Source: Hydractinia symbiolongicarpus
Lineage: Eukaryota; Cnidaria; Hydrozoa; Anthoathecata; Hydractiniidae
NCBI RefSeq assembly: GCF_029227915.1
Contig: NC_079885.1
Span: 12,287,001-12,351,000, forward strand
Direction: 5' to 3'
Length of the DNA stretch: 64,000 nt
Every line of letters begins with the position of its first letter. Within the stretch, counting starts at the first letter, position 1. Shown here piece by piece: positions 23,041 to 41,665 of this stretch. Below the pieces are notes generated by a model. It saw only the letters and a program-made list of their open reading frames with translations. It was not told the origin of the DNA and made no database searches. The position numbers and the translations under genes were made by a program.

Positions 23041-25996
23041 TTAATACAATCTTGACTCATCTTTATAATCCAAATTTAATTCAATATTTGTATACAGGCT
23101 ACTCAACGCATCGATCACTTTTTTCTGTATGTTATCCACTTGTGAAGAAGGACAGTATTCGTCCACGGCTGACCTAAAAAAATATATCGTTGTTTACTTC
23201 GTGGCGAAAGTAAAAAATCAGGAAATTTTTATAAACTTTTATCAATGACAGGTTCTAGTTGACATTCTGTAGAAGAACTGCGCAATTCAAAATTTATTTA
23301 AAATTTGGCGGGGAAAACCTTAATAAATAGCGGAAATTTTCTCCCTCACTCAAGCTCTCTCATCTAGAGTCATAGTTGCGGACTATGTAATTACCCATAC
23401 TAAGATCATGTACATTTCGTTTCAACGTCCTTGCTTATTTCAGCTTTTTATCACAGATTTAAACGCCTTATATTCGACTCTTATTAACATTATCCATAAA
23501 AATTACCTTGCCACAGTTATTAAAGCTGGTGGCGGTAAACATTTAAGAAGGCTGACCATGTCTTCGACAAAACAATTTATTTCATCATCTGTACTCAAGT
23601 GATGTGGAAGGTCCGTGGTCATACCAGCATTATGAACCTAAAAAAATATTTTTTAAAGAGTTTTCACATAGATGAATTTTAATATAATACTGATGTGTAA
23701 CGACAGTTAACAGTCGCATTAAATATTATCCAATCAAAGGAGACATCTTTGACTCAATGCAGAGATCTTTGCAGAGGTTTTGTGTGTTACATAAAATTAG
23801 ACATGTTTCTTTTTCACCAACTGACTAACAGAAAGACAACTAACACCAATTAACTTTTAAAAAAGTTAGAGACATACTAATTCCCAGTCGATATCAGGAC
23901 CTTTTCGTTCTTGTATTTTTTTCAAGAATTTAACCAACTTTTTATTTTCATCTGTCTCTGTGCAGTTGGATTTAGAAAATGATTTTATCGTTGCTTCCAG
24001 ACTCTCAAACTTCTGTTGCGCTTCTGAGACACATTTAGTAAGAGCGTTCTATGAGGAGAAAAAATGTACACCGCTTCGATGCAGAGGTCTCGCCTGATTT
24101 GTTTGCTTTAATGAAAGTTGAACTAACAAGACAATAACAAAAATGGTAGCCCGCATAAAGCGTTGCACTTAGAAGAGATTCGTGAACTGCTAAAATCTAT
24201 AAAAAAAATTGTATAGACATTTCGTAACTCACTCTCTTCGAAGCCAGTAGGATATACATTTCGATGTATTATTTATACTCACCACATCTTGAAGACAGGT
24301 TCTAAAATCTTACAATTTTCGGCCAATCGTCAATTTGGAAAATCCAGATCCACACCAACCAAAAACTGAAACAACAATTACTAACTTTCAAACTCACCTC
24401 ATCTCTTTTGTCGGCAGGAAATTCGTATTTGTAAATGGATTTTAACTGTTGGTATTCTTCCTAAGGCGAAAACATGGTCACAAAAAAAAGCAAAAAAATA
24501 TAAATATACTGTGAAAGAAATATTCTGGAAAATGGTTGTGAATATTGTTTCGAGCTTTTATCTGAAGCATTTTTTGACAAAGAAAGACAAAATACTTTTC
24601 GAGCGACAAATGCATTCATTAAATTTTATGTTTCTTCACATCCTGTTAAATTTTCGGCTGCCGTTACAAACAATTGGTTAGTTACCGCGGGTTTGGTGAA
24701 TATCTAAACAAAACAACACTAACATTTCACTTCTCTTACCTTTGTATAATCCTGTAAAAAAGGATTTGTTACCGAGAAAAAATCCAAATCGATGTCTAAA
24801 ATATATCGATCACTCGAGGTTGGTAACAACGTAACTATGTCTTGTTTCGTTTCTTTTTCACCTCGTAGTTTATGTTTTTCGACAAAAGATTCCTTTGTTT
24901 CTGCTGTTTCCACAGTGTTTCGTTGTTTTCGATGTCCCGTAACATAATTTTTTGATGTATTTTTCCCCAAACACGCACTTTTCGTTTCACTAGTATCGCT
25001 CAGTTTTCGCCTTTTTACGTCTGCAACATAACTATTATTCTGATCTGTGAGTTCATCATAACTTTCACTCGATTGTTTCTCGATTTCTCGACAACGAGTG
25101 ATCAATGCATTCAACTCGATAACAGCTAACGCAATTGGTTTAATATGACGTAATAGTGTAGTCGGTGCATATGTGCAGTCTTCTAAGAAATAATCTTCAG
25201 TACAATCAATCCTAAAAAGATATGTATAATAAATTTGCGTTTCACCCGTTATCTTTTTACTACTTTCTCTTGCTTTCTGTATTCTCATATAATTATATAA
25301 CGCATAGTGCATTGCCATCCGCTAGCAGAGTCTCCACGCATTGTTGACCTTAAAATCCCTCGAACTTTCTGAAAATTAAATTCTTAACTGATATACTTAG
25401 GTGTCGACAATACAATATACCCTTGACAGTTGTGTAAAGCAAGTAACACCCGATTTTAACTCAATTTTAATTTGATGACTTTTCCATGAGTAGAGTCAAA
25501 ATTGGGTTCGTAGAGATTATTAAGTTTTCCGTAGGTACTCGTAGGTGAGATTTTTGGTGGCAATGTATAATTATCCGAATCATGGAATTACCCAAACAAA
25601 AAAATCACACACTTAAAGCTATATCTTGAACCCACCTTTGTCTTACCTAAGCTTTCCATTGATGTGTTCTTCTCCCACATTAACATCCACCACTGTCTCC
25701 TCTATTTGTTTAGCCCAAGGTGGCTTGACCCATGTCAAACAACGCAAGTGTCCTGCATATACTAATGGCAGTATCCAATCAGCGATGTCGAGATCATTAT
25801 ACATTTTCTCTTTACTATAACAATCTTCAGCACATAAACGGTGTGGAAAGGCCAGGTCGGGATGTGAATCGAAGTGTACCATTTTTAAATTCTCATAAGG
25901 TAATCGTTTCGTTGCGATATATCGGTGTATAAATTCGAGCACTTCCTGATGGAATTCACATACCATAACAGGAATTGAGTGTTTATTTCTGTTCAT
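23041..25996 (-). CDS. C5orf22: UPF0489 protein, C5orf22 homologue, complete, 6 exons
   Basis: Exons in transcript order: 25647-25996, 24740-25211, 24398-24460, 23878-24048, 23507-23637, 23041-23173; all phases close, giving 439 residues against about 442 in human. Recognised from VHFDSHPDL (40-48), the YNDLDIADWILPLVYAGHL block, CTEDYFLED, LDIDLDFFSVTNPF (255-268) and the C-terminal LPHHLSTDDEI and DEYCPSSQVD blocks. A low-complexity, Lys/Ser-rich stretch of about 90 residues separates the N-terminal block from the DIDLDFF block, as in vertebrates. The D-x-H-x-D (43-47) and D-x-D-x-D (256-260) triads resemble the two metal-binding signatures of arginase-fold hydrolases, which is inference. 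The cellular role of the animal protein is not established as far as I know. It is arranged in tandem with METTL9. Confidence 0.93.
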
Positions 25997-26861
25997 TTCA
26001 TTTGTCTCTTTAAAGAAAGTAATTGTATATATTTGTATAAAATATAAGGATAACTGATTGACCCATCAAGGTTATTTAGGCTCAGCTCACAGTATTGTAC
26101 TTTAGCACTGCTTCATTTTTATCATTATATTCTACCGTGAAAAAAAATTATATTATAAATATTAAAAAAAACTCTTCTTTCTATATATTTTTAAAATGCA
26201 TGAATATTGCTCTTCAAAAATATCTTGCGTTCAGTGACCACGAACTAAGATAAGAGGAAAAAAAGATGCAGTTCTTCTCATTTCATTTTACTTTTCAATA
26301 TAATTTAATTTTACTAGAAACAAAAAAAGTACATAAACATTATACAAGAGCTCATGAAACTGCCCATATTTGTATTTTCGCAACTATAAAGCACAAGTTG
26401 TGTAATTTTATCACTATGATGAAGACTTCAAAAAAAAAGAAGTTTTAAGTGGAAATGATCCTTTTCAAATAGCTTTGAATAATTCAACTCAAGAGATTGC
26501 AAAACTCATCTGACTGATTTCACATGTAGTGTGATAAAATAAAAATTAAATAAAAGTAACATAGAAATATGAGTAAATAAAAACAAATAAAAACAAATCC
26601 AATTTCTTCTTTCCCTATTTCTCTGCTACTCACAATTTCATTCACACACAACCTGTAACCTAGAGAGGTACAAGTTAACAAAACATTCTCGCTACCCAGC
26701 ATCGGAATCCTCAAGCTCATTCGATCTTCTGAATATCAATAAACGTCATTTCTCCGACACATCACAGACTTTGTCCACAACGAGGCTAAAACAATATGGC
26801 TACCAATAGCTATACGGTATCGTTTTCACATCACTGGTTGTCGTAACAAGTACTATTTTCT

Positions 26862-33588
<6,727 letters not shown>

Positions 33589-33960
33589 CTATAAGTAATA
33601 ATTTGGATATTACTGTACAGTGGAATCACACAATAGAAACAAGAACAATACATAAAAAATTTCCAACTAACAATAGTGTTATCAAACTACGGTGAAATCT
33701 TCTTAAGTGTCAAAGTCCAACTTGACACACTGAAATCGAAAATTAAAAATGTTATTATAATTTTTATATCACATATACTATGTTTGTTTTAATCAAATTA
33801 GACAACATTTTTAGTCTCAACATCAAATTTTTCAACATGGAAAAAGACATTGAAAGTTGTTGAATACATTTTTGAAACTTTTTTAGGGGTGAAATTGCCA
33901 GTGGGCCATAGAATACAAAATACTTATGCTAAAGTGGTGAAAATTAGGCACAGTTATACA

Positions 33961-34345
33961 AAGTTTAAAAACGAAAAACGGCGATAGAAATGTTTTTTTA
34001 GATCGCATTTTAAAAGTTTAAAAACAAATATCGGCGATAGAAATGTTTTTTAGATCACATTTTAAAAGTTTAAAAACGGTGATAGAAATGTTTTTTTTAG
34101 ATCGCATTTTAAAAGTTTGAAAACGAAAAACGGAGATAGAAAAATTTTTTTAAAACGCATTTTAAAGGTTTAAAAACGAAATATAATTCGTATGAAAATT
34201 CGTATAAATAAAAGAGTATAATTCGTATGAGAACTCGTATAAAAGAGAATATAATTTGTATGACAATTCGTATGAAAATCGTATAAAAGAGAATATAATT
34301 CGTATGACAATTCGTATGAAAATCGTATAAAATTTGTATTAGATT
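33961..34345. repeat. Two adjacent tandem arrays
   Basis: Array one (33961-34180) has four copies of a 50-57 base unit containing GATAGAAATG, a T run, AGATCGCATTTTAAAAG and TTTAAAAACG. Array two (about 34182-34345) repeats TATAATTCGTATGA and AATCGTATAAAAGAGAA units of about 35-40 bases. Both are non-coding and directly precede the nested insertions at 34.5-35.3 kb. Confidence 0.7.
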
Positions 34346-34499
34346 TTTTAAAAATCGTATAACTATTTAACACCATACGAATTGTATATGATTTTTATAC
34401 GAATTATAAGCAATTAAATTCCTATATATTCGTATAAAATATCATACAAAATTTGTAGACGACCCCTTACTGCAATTAAAAATTTCAAAAGAGTTCGCG

Positions 34500-35260
34500 C
34501 AAAAAAGAGGAGAAAACACGTTCTTTCGTGATAACTTTTCTTGCCGCGTTTTGTTTTTAATGAAGTTGTATCTTATTATTAGGGGCCTCATCCATACTCA
34601 CATTGCCACCAGAAACGTCCAATTGACGTTTCTTTTCAAAGACACCCACCCACCCTGAGAAACGTCCAATCGTGGCAGTTATTTTTCCATAGAAAAAAAC
34701 CTATCCTACAATGGTGAAAAGTTTTTTACGCGGTTCTTTGGTGGTCCCGTGTTCTTCACCTTGAATTGTATATACTAGTTGTTACCCCTTGGAAAAATCC
34801 ATGAGTTCACCCGTCCTTTTTATACCGCACTGCATGAGTCTCGCTACATGCACAGCTTAGCTGCTATTTTTGGCGTGACAGACGGACAGACAGACAACGG
34901 CTATTATTAAAGAGACTAGTCTTTAACCCGTGGACAAATCCACGGGGTCGCCCGTCCTTTATATATACGTTCACGTGAAGAATACACTTTATTCACAAGT
35001 CTTTAGAGTGAAGTCCAACTCTACATCGCTCGTTGATTGTAGTGGGCAAAAACGTCGTTTCGAATTGCCACGAAACAAGCGTCCATTGCAATTTGAGAGG
35101 TACACAGAAACATTCATTGGACATTTTCTCGTGGCAATGTGAGTATGGATGGCCCCTTATCAACATTACCTCCTTTCTTCCAGAGTTGTAAAACGATGGA
35201 GAGCTGTAGGAACGCATGTACAATTGAGTTATCGTAAAGGTGTATTGGGTCCGGGAATTT
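34500..35260 (-). repeat. Older dispersed repeat, copy 2, split by a MITE
   Basis: 34500-34578 is the reverse complement of sequence near 9735-9840 (CGTGATAACTTTTCTTGC, TTGTTTTTAATGAAGTTG). 35160-35255 is the reverse complement of 9550-9640 (GTAAAACGATGGAGAGC, CAATTGAGTTATCGTAAAGG). The two halves are in the order expected of one element and are separated exactly by the 575-base MITE at 34582-35156. Confidence 0.65.
34582..35156. mobile_element. Harbinger-like MITE with TTA target duplication
   Basis: The left terminus GGGGCCTCATCCATACTCAC is followed by ATTGCCAC. The right terminus GTGGCAATGTGAGTATGGATGGCCCC is its near-perfect inverse, one base shorter. TTA flanks both ends (34579-34581 and 35157-35159). 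A 3-bp TWA duplication is characteristic of PIF/Harbinger elements. Inside it sit two CCACGGG/GTCGCCCGTCC segments of the SINE-like family also found at 4345-4490. It has no transposase. Confidence 0.75.
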
Positions 35261-35937
35261 TTGAGTTCATGGAAGAGAAGTGTTTCACAATTTGGAAGAG
35301 AAGATTTCGCAGGAGAGAAGGGAAGATTCTTGGAAAAGAAAAAAAGTGTTTTTATTAGGAAGAGATTTGAGCCATAGGCTGAAATCCGTCTAGCTATCTT
35401 ACCTACATACCGAATTTTCTTAACTCTAGAATCAGGTTAAAACATGCGCTGTAGATATCGACATATATCAGTGAGTTAAATATACCACACATGGAGTAAG
35501 AAATTCAAAAGAAAAGAGGAAAAAAGAAAAACGAACCCTAGCGTCTGCACTGTTAAGCCGTAGATGATAGATGACACACAACACCGCTGCTATAAACAAA
35601 GCTCAAATCGAAACTGAAATGTACGTGTTGTTTAACAATATGGCTTATATCACGGTGTGCAAAGTGGAATTTTTTTTGTTTTGCTGACCGTTGTATTGTT
35701 TCCCTCGAATTTTTCTGTTCCGTAAAATATTACGCATAATATAAAGAGCATGTGCCTAAATATTTTTTGTTGTTGTGCTCGCAGCACAGACAAAAGCAAC
35801 GCAAACGTTATTTTTTGTTTAGAAAATATGTTTGCTTTCCAATAATTATGAAGAGCCTACAACGATACTTATTTCCCAAATAAAATTAACTTGGCTTTTC
35901 TTCCCTTCAAGAAGACGATCTAATCCTTCCAACAGAT

Positions 35938-38900
35938 ATGGCTTTAAGCAAGGCACAGGTAGCTAGCTACTGCTGATATTTTCTTTTGTTTGCTTTTTGC
36001 TGCTCTAAAATTTAACAACGACGATTCAATATGGACAATTGAATATTATCATAGCCCCGGTTTAACCCAGCCATGTGAGGGAAATTGGGTAGATGGTGCA
36101 CTGTGTGGGTCGTTGGATGTGGCAGGGAGTTGTCTGGCAGAGTGCTGACCCTAATGGAGTTTGCGTAGCTCAAAGAGAGCATTAAATACTCCAGGACTCT
36201 CCTTCAAAGCCATGGCCCCTCCTGTAAATAATAGACAGGGTATATCCCTTGATACTTGTAAGGCTAGCCTTTTAAAACATGCACATCTTGTTGCAGGGTT
36301 TAATACAAAAGTTCGTTTCCAGGACCAAAAACAACCTATAGCACTTTGTTCCTTTAAAATAAGCCATAGAAGAACCCCAGGGACAAATTTTAGCACCCCT
36401 TAAAATTGATTGGCCAACCAAAATTAAAAGAAGAAATCTGATGGCTCAGATTTGACAGATGTAAATATAATACAAGTTGTATACTTATTTTTGCCTCTGG
36501 CATTTTTACCAGTGCCATTTTATACAGTTTTTGTTTTATTATTGTAGGTTCTGGTTACTGAGTTAATTGAATTCAGAGATTCCTTCATAGAAAGAAATGG
36601 TATTGAAAATGCTCACCATAAAACAGAAGAAATTGAACGAAAAATAAAAGATGTACTGTTAGAGCTTGATCAACTACAATGTATGTACACTTTCACTAAA
36701 ATTAACCAAGATTTGCCACAAAAGGTGTGGGTCAAAAATACTGCAATGTGAAAACTGAATAAAAAATGTGCAAAATAAATAAAGTTGATATGATGTTCAG
36801 GCTTTCCACTTTAATTTCTTTTCACTTCTGCAAATTGCTGACTTGATATGTTATTAACCTGTCAGCTTTATTAACACAAATGTTAGTAAGTGTATCGAAA
36901 TTGCTAAACACCGGCATGAACTAAATAGGCTGAGGTCGGATAAACTTGTGAATTGACTTGTCTGTTCGCTATGCCTGATCTGGGGCTCCATTAACCAAAA
37001 GTTTTAAGATACAACCAAGAAAATTGTTTTTGAATAATTAAATACATCTTAGAATTCCTTGTAGTGTAATTTAAAGTTCAATTTTAATAGTGTAACATTA
37101 AAAAATTATCTTGCAGAAATTGCTAAGAACTATAACTTAGTTTACTTTTTCTAAGTGTTTGCATTAATATTTCTCATAACTTCATATAGTAGATGCTTGG
37201 ATATGTTTCAGCTATAATAAATGTAACTCATTATTTTAATTTTGTTATGAATTTGTGTGTTTATTTTTTCTTAGTGTTAATTGACAACAAGGCATCGTTT
37301 TTCTATCTGCGTGGTCAAGCTTTAAATATATCTCCCAACTATGATTCCCGCGCTGTTGACTGTCTGTCTAAAGCTGTTAAACTCGACCCAAGCCTTGTAG
37401 AAGCATGGAATGAATTAGGTGAATGTTATTGGAAAGACAAGAATATTGATGGAGCTTTAAACTGTTTTAATTCTGCAATAATAAAGGTATTTATTTTATT
37501 CTTTTCACATCATACAGTACCACTTGCATGTAACTTTACATGTACACAATAGTTATCACCTTTTACAAGCTTTTTGTAGCATCAAAACTTTCGTATTATT
37601 GTTAACCTATTGTTAAATACATGAGCTATTTTCCATGTGGGAAACAATAGAGTTTATTTCTTGTGTACAATCTTTAATTAAACTTTGTGAAACCCATTCT
37701 TATATTTAATTATCATAACGTTATGGAATATGCAAAGGCTACGTTTTACAGGTTTCACACTCGAATAGTCATACGTAAAAAAAAGAGAAAACATTGTACG
37801 AAGCTTAGAAGTGACAAAAAAATGTTCTGTCATCATTCTCGGCTTAACGTCTGTTTTCCATGCTAGCATGGGTTGGACGGGGTATATTAATGACCCTCTT
37901 CCAATCTGATCTAGACTGTGTTAGATCTAAACTCAACTTCCTCTGTATCAAGTCTGTCCTTATAACCTCCTGCCAAGTCTTTCTCGGTCTGGCTCTGGGA
38001 TTTGCCCCAGGAACTATCAAGTCTCTACACTTTCTTACCTAATTATCCTCCTCCATTCTTTCCAAGTGCCCCGGCCAATTCAATCTTCTTATCTGGATAA
38101 CATCTTTAATTCTACGGAGACATAGCCTGCTTCTTAGCTCATCTGAACTCTTTCTGTCTCTCAGACTAGCGTTCAAAGCTTGAAATCGAAACTACTATTT
38201 TTACTCTTGTTAAATAAGTATTGAAAGCAGTTGGTGTCTGTTCATTTAAAAATAAATAGGTTTAAATAGCTTTCGTGACCGTTGGTACATTTAAACCTTT
38301 TATGTTACATGTGAGAACAAAATGAATTTGACACTGACTGTCTTAATCTTATATAAAATTACTTTTATGCCTTGCATGTTCATATAATTTGATTGAGGTT
38401 CAGTTAGAATTTTAATTTTCTGTAATTTTTTAACCATAATGTGTTTCACTAGATCAATATGATATTGACCCACAAAATCAATGTAATGAATACATTTTTT
38501 ATTGTATAGTGTAAAAACAAAGTATCTCTTCGAAACCTTTCTATGGTGCAACGTCAGCTAGGCACAGGTTAGTATAGCACTCCTATTGTTGTATACATAC
38601 CTTATTTAAAAAATCTAATCACCAGTATTGTTTTGGTTTAGATTTCGACTCTAAAGTAGCAAATATTCAACAAAGTGTGACAACAGCAAAAGAGGCTGTA
38701 GCTATGGATGTAAAAGATGGTCATTCTTGGTGTTAGTTTAATCTCATTAGAACTTGTTTTTTCGACACTTGTTTAATTTTGAGTGTTTTATGCTGGGAAA
38801 ATTCACCTTGTCTAGACAATCAATGTATCCACAACTTTTTTGCACGTCTTAGATCACTTGCTAATATTCAAACTGACCTGTTTAAAGATATTTTCTTAAA

Positions 38901-41665
38901 AGTGACTTACCTAAAATAACAATGCTTTATCTAAAAGTTCTGGTTTCTTATGGATCAGTGTACTAAAACGAAACATCTATCAGAAATTCTTTAAATTAAA
39001 CCTGGTATATATATTCTTGTATAGTCTGAAAAAATTAGAAAATGATCTGTGAAACCCTAAATTTGGGGACTGTTTCACACAATGGCCTATGTTTTAAATT
39101 ATGTAACTGTATAATCAATACTGTTTTTCTCAAATTAGTTGTTTTGGGTAACGCATATCTTAGTTCATTTTTCTTTGCTGGTCAAAGTCCAGTAACACTT
39201 AAACAATGTATGGTGGCGTACACAAAAGCTGTAAGTGAAATATAATTGCTTGTTGCTTATGGAGACTTTTCAACCTATAGTAATTTCATGATGTCGTATT
39301 TCTGTAGGAACAAGATAAAAATGAAACAACCAATCCAGACTTACATTATAACAGAGCTGTGGTAAGTTTGAAAACCTTTTTTCATTTAAAAATGTTTATA
39401 TGTGTAGCACCATTTGTGTTTACTATGAAAACTGAGCTTTAGCGTAAACTTTTTCATCTGGTAATAAGAAAGTGTCGTATTTCAGGCGTTTAAATACCAG
39501 GAACATTTCACAGAAGCTCTGGACGGATTTCAAAAAGCACATCAACTTGATCCAACTTGGAAGATCCCGATAGAAGACAAAATGGATCTAGTGAATAGAT
39601 TGAAATTAACAACAGACGCGTGCAGTAATAAGGTGTGAAAGCATTTTTTAATGATGGTATAGTTAACAATATGCACATTTTTTATTTAAGTAGGCTTTAT
39701 TATAATGTATATTTATGTTACGAATGAGATTTTTAAAAGTCTAAAAGTTATGCTAACACGGAAATTTAACAATTGCAATTTCAGGGTTGCCATGCCTCCT
39801 CTAAATCTTTATTTTAAACTTTTTTTAAAAAATATTTGTTATCTTCACAGAGTTGCATCCATTGTACTTCTTGAAAATCAGAAATTATTTTCTTAATTTC
39901 AAATTTTCTTTATTTTCTAGAAAATCATGTTAAAATCATCACCTCCCCTTAAACCTCAAATATTTTTTTTAAGGTGCTGTGATTTAAAAATAAACATTCT
40001 CCTCAAGAGCATTCAAATCTCCGTAAATTTAACACTTAAAACATGGCAACTTTGTTTTGCAAATTTCTTAAACAAATAAAATAAATTTTATTTCATCCAC
40101 GAAAAGTGTCTAATTAAAACTTGATTCCCTTCTGGAAATTTATTTTCGTAATAAACGAAGTCCAAGTTTAAAAATTCATTTAAATTTTTAATTAATTGAC
40201 ATAATGTTAATTCACATATTTTGTTGTTTTTTTTTTAATAAGGGACGTCTTAAACGAAAGAAACTCACTAATTTAATCAACCAAATAAAAGACGCAGATT
40301 TCGGTCCATATGCCAATGGAACCTACACAAGTCCTTTGAATAAATCGATCGATCTAAAGAAGACATGTATCAATGAACTAAGTTTAAATCGTAACGATGG
40401 AAAAGTGATCTGTGGAAAAGTTATCGCAGTCATTCCAGTAAAAGACGCAGTACCTTTGTAAGTTGACACATATTTTTTTTGGTCCAAAAAACACAGACTT
40501 TAAGAGAATGGATTTACCTAACATTTCCTTCTCTGATCAATTTACGCAAAGACATGGCATTTTTGGATTTAAAAAATAAATTATCGACTAACATAAGGAA
40601 TTTAATTTTAAAGGTAAAATTAAAAGGAATTTGATGACATCTTTGTTTCTCAATTTATACCGTTTTCAAGGACTTTTATGTAGAAGATAGATAATTTTAT
40701 CTATCTCGGCAAACCAGAAGAAAAATATTAGTGTAAATCAAAAAAAAATCTAAATTTCGCGGCAAATAATTTTTTGCGAATTTCGGAAACATTCGCGAAA
40801 TTCGCGAAAGTTAAATTCCGCAAAATTTGAATTCCGCAAAATTTGATTCCCTACGAAAAGTCAAATATTAAAAAATAATTAAGTAGGTACCAATTAAGAT
40901 GTAAATTTGCAAAAACGTGTATAATTATTTTGAAATGTGATCATAAAAAATTGTTGGTTGTTTTTTTAGTCCGTTTATTTTGATGGATAAAAACGAAGAT
41001 TGTGTGGCGGTGAGCGTATTTAACTTAGCTATTGGTAAAGGTGTAATTGTTGGTGATTCTGTAGCTCTTCCTGAACCTTACCTTGAAGAAGTCAATTTAC
41101 AGCTTGATGAACAGGTACTTTTTATCCCTGTTACAAGTGTTCAAAGGAAATTAGAATTTGGTTAATTTTTTATGATGATGGTGTTTGTGAAAAAAACTCT
41201 TCAACGTAGAATAATGCTTAAAGTTTTCTTGTCGAAGTCTTATAGTTTGGTAACCAATAATAAGATAAAAATCACGCTTTTCAGATTCTCCTCGAAATTT
41301 TTATAATTGGCAAATACACTTTTAAGTCTCTTCTGCTTTGCTATTTTTCGGTTAATAAAAAAACAGACGCAATCCGAAATTATTTTAAACCTCTTTGCAG
41401 TATGGAAGAGAAAAATAGAAGTGATGTTTTAAAATGCTTTTTTTTAAGGTGATGGGTTCGATTAGTGAATGTGTAATGCATAAAACAGACTATTATAATT
41501 TCCAGTTTTTTTCTGTAAAAACAAAAAAATTATTTCTTCATTTAGCAGATATCATACCGCACCATCCGTGTAGATAACCCTGTTGTTCTGGTAATCAACA
41601 AACGCAAGGTTGGTTCAGAGAGACTATCGTTTAGTGTTCTCGATGTGACAAACAAGAGTTCTTGA
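35938..41665 (+). CDS. TTC5: TTC5/Strap: TPR plus OB-fold protein, complete, 11 exons
   Basis: Exons: 35938-35958, 36548-36680, 37275-37486, 38510-38567, 38642-38731, 39139-39230, 39308-39361, 39486-39632, 40243-40457, 40970-41114, 41546-41665. All junctions are GT-AG with closing phases, giving 428 residues (human 440). The first exon codes only MALSKAQ. TPR helices run from about residue 60 to 300 (LKAVKLDP-type AVKLDPSLVEAWNELGECYW, NPDLHYNRAV, ALDGFQKAHQLDPTW). The C-terminal OB-fold shows GKVIAVIPVKDAVPL, then GVIVGDSVALPEPYL and YRTIRVDNPVVLVIN. In mammals this protein works with p300/JMY in the p53 response and reads nascent tubulin in tubulin mRNA autoregulation; conservation of length suggests the core role is kept. 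The last acceptor is TTTAGCAG, so two splice points three bases apart (41546 or 41549) are possible. Confidence 0.94.
36060..36400 (+). repeat. Dispersed repeat, copy 2, in TTC5 intron 1
   Basis: It is the inverted partner of 7389-7720. It begins with TTTAACCCAGCCATGTGAGG GAAATTGGG-like sequence and continues through TGGCAGAGTGC, ACTCCAGGACTCTCCTTCAA and AATAATAGACAGGGTATATC. It lacks the (TTA)n tract of the first copy. Confidence 0.6.
37858..38180 (-). mobile_element. LINE fragment, extreme C-terminus of reverse transcriptase
   Basis: On the minus strand one frame reads DELRSRLCLRRIKDVIQ, RRLNWPGHLERMEEDN, a stop codon, VRKCRDLIVPGANPRARPRK, TWQEVIRTDL and SDWKRVINIPRPTHASME. The 'GH+.RM', 'RGRPRKTW' and 'D+..W+' blocks are the conserved tail of many LINE reverse transcriptases. 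One stop replaces a usual Trp position. It lies in intron 3 of TTC5, antisense to it, and is too short to be active. Confidence 0.75.

Noticed and set aside
35411-35492. METTL9 first exon as a firm call
   Set aside because: Phase and donor fit, but the 27 codons show no clear signal peptide or homology, so I mention it only as a candidate.
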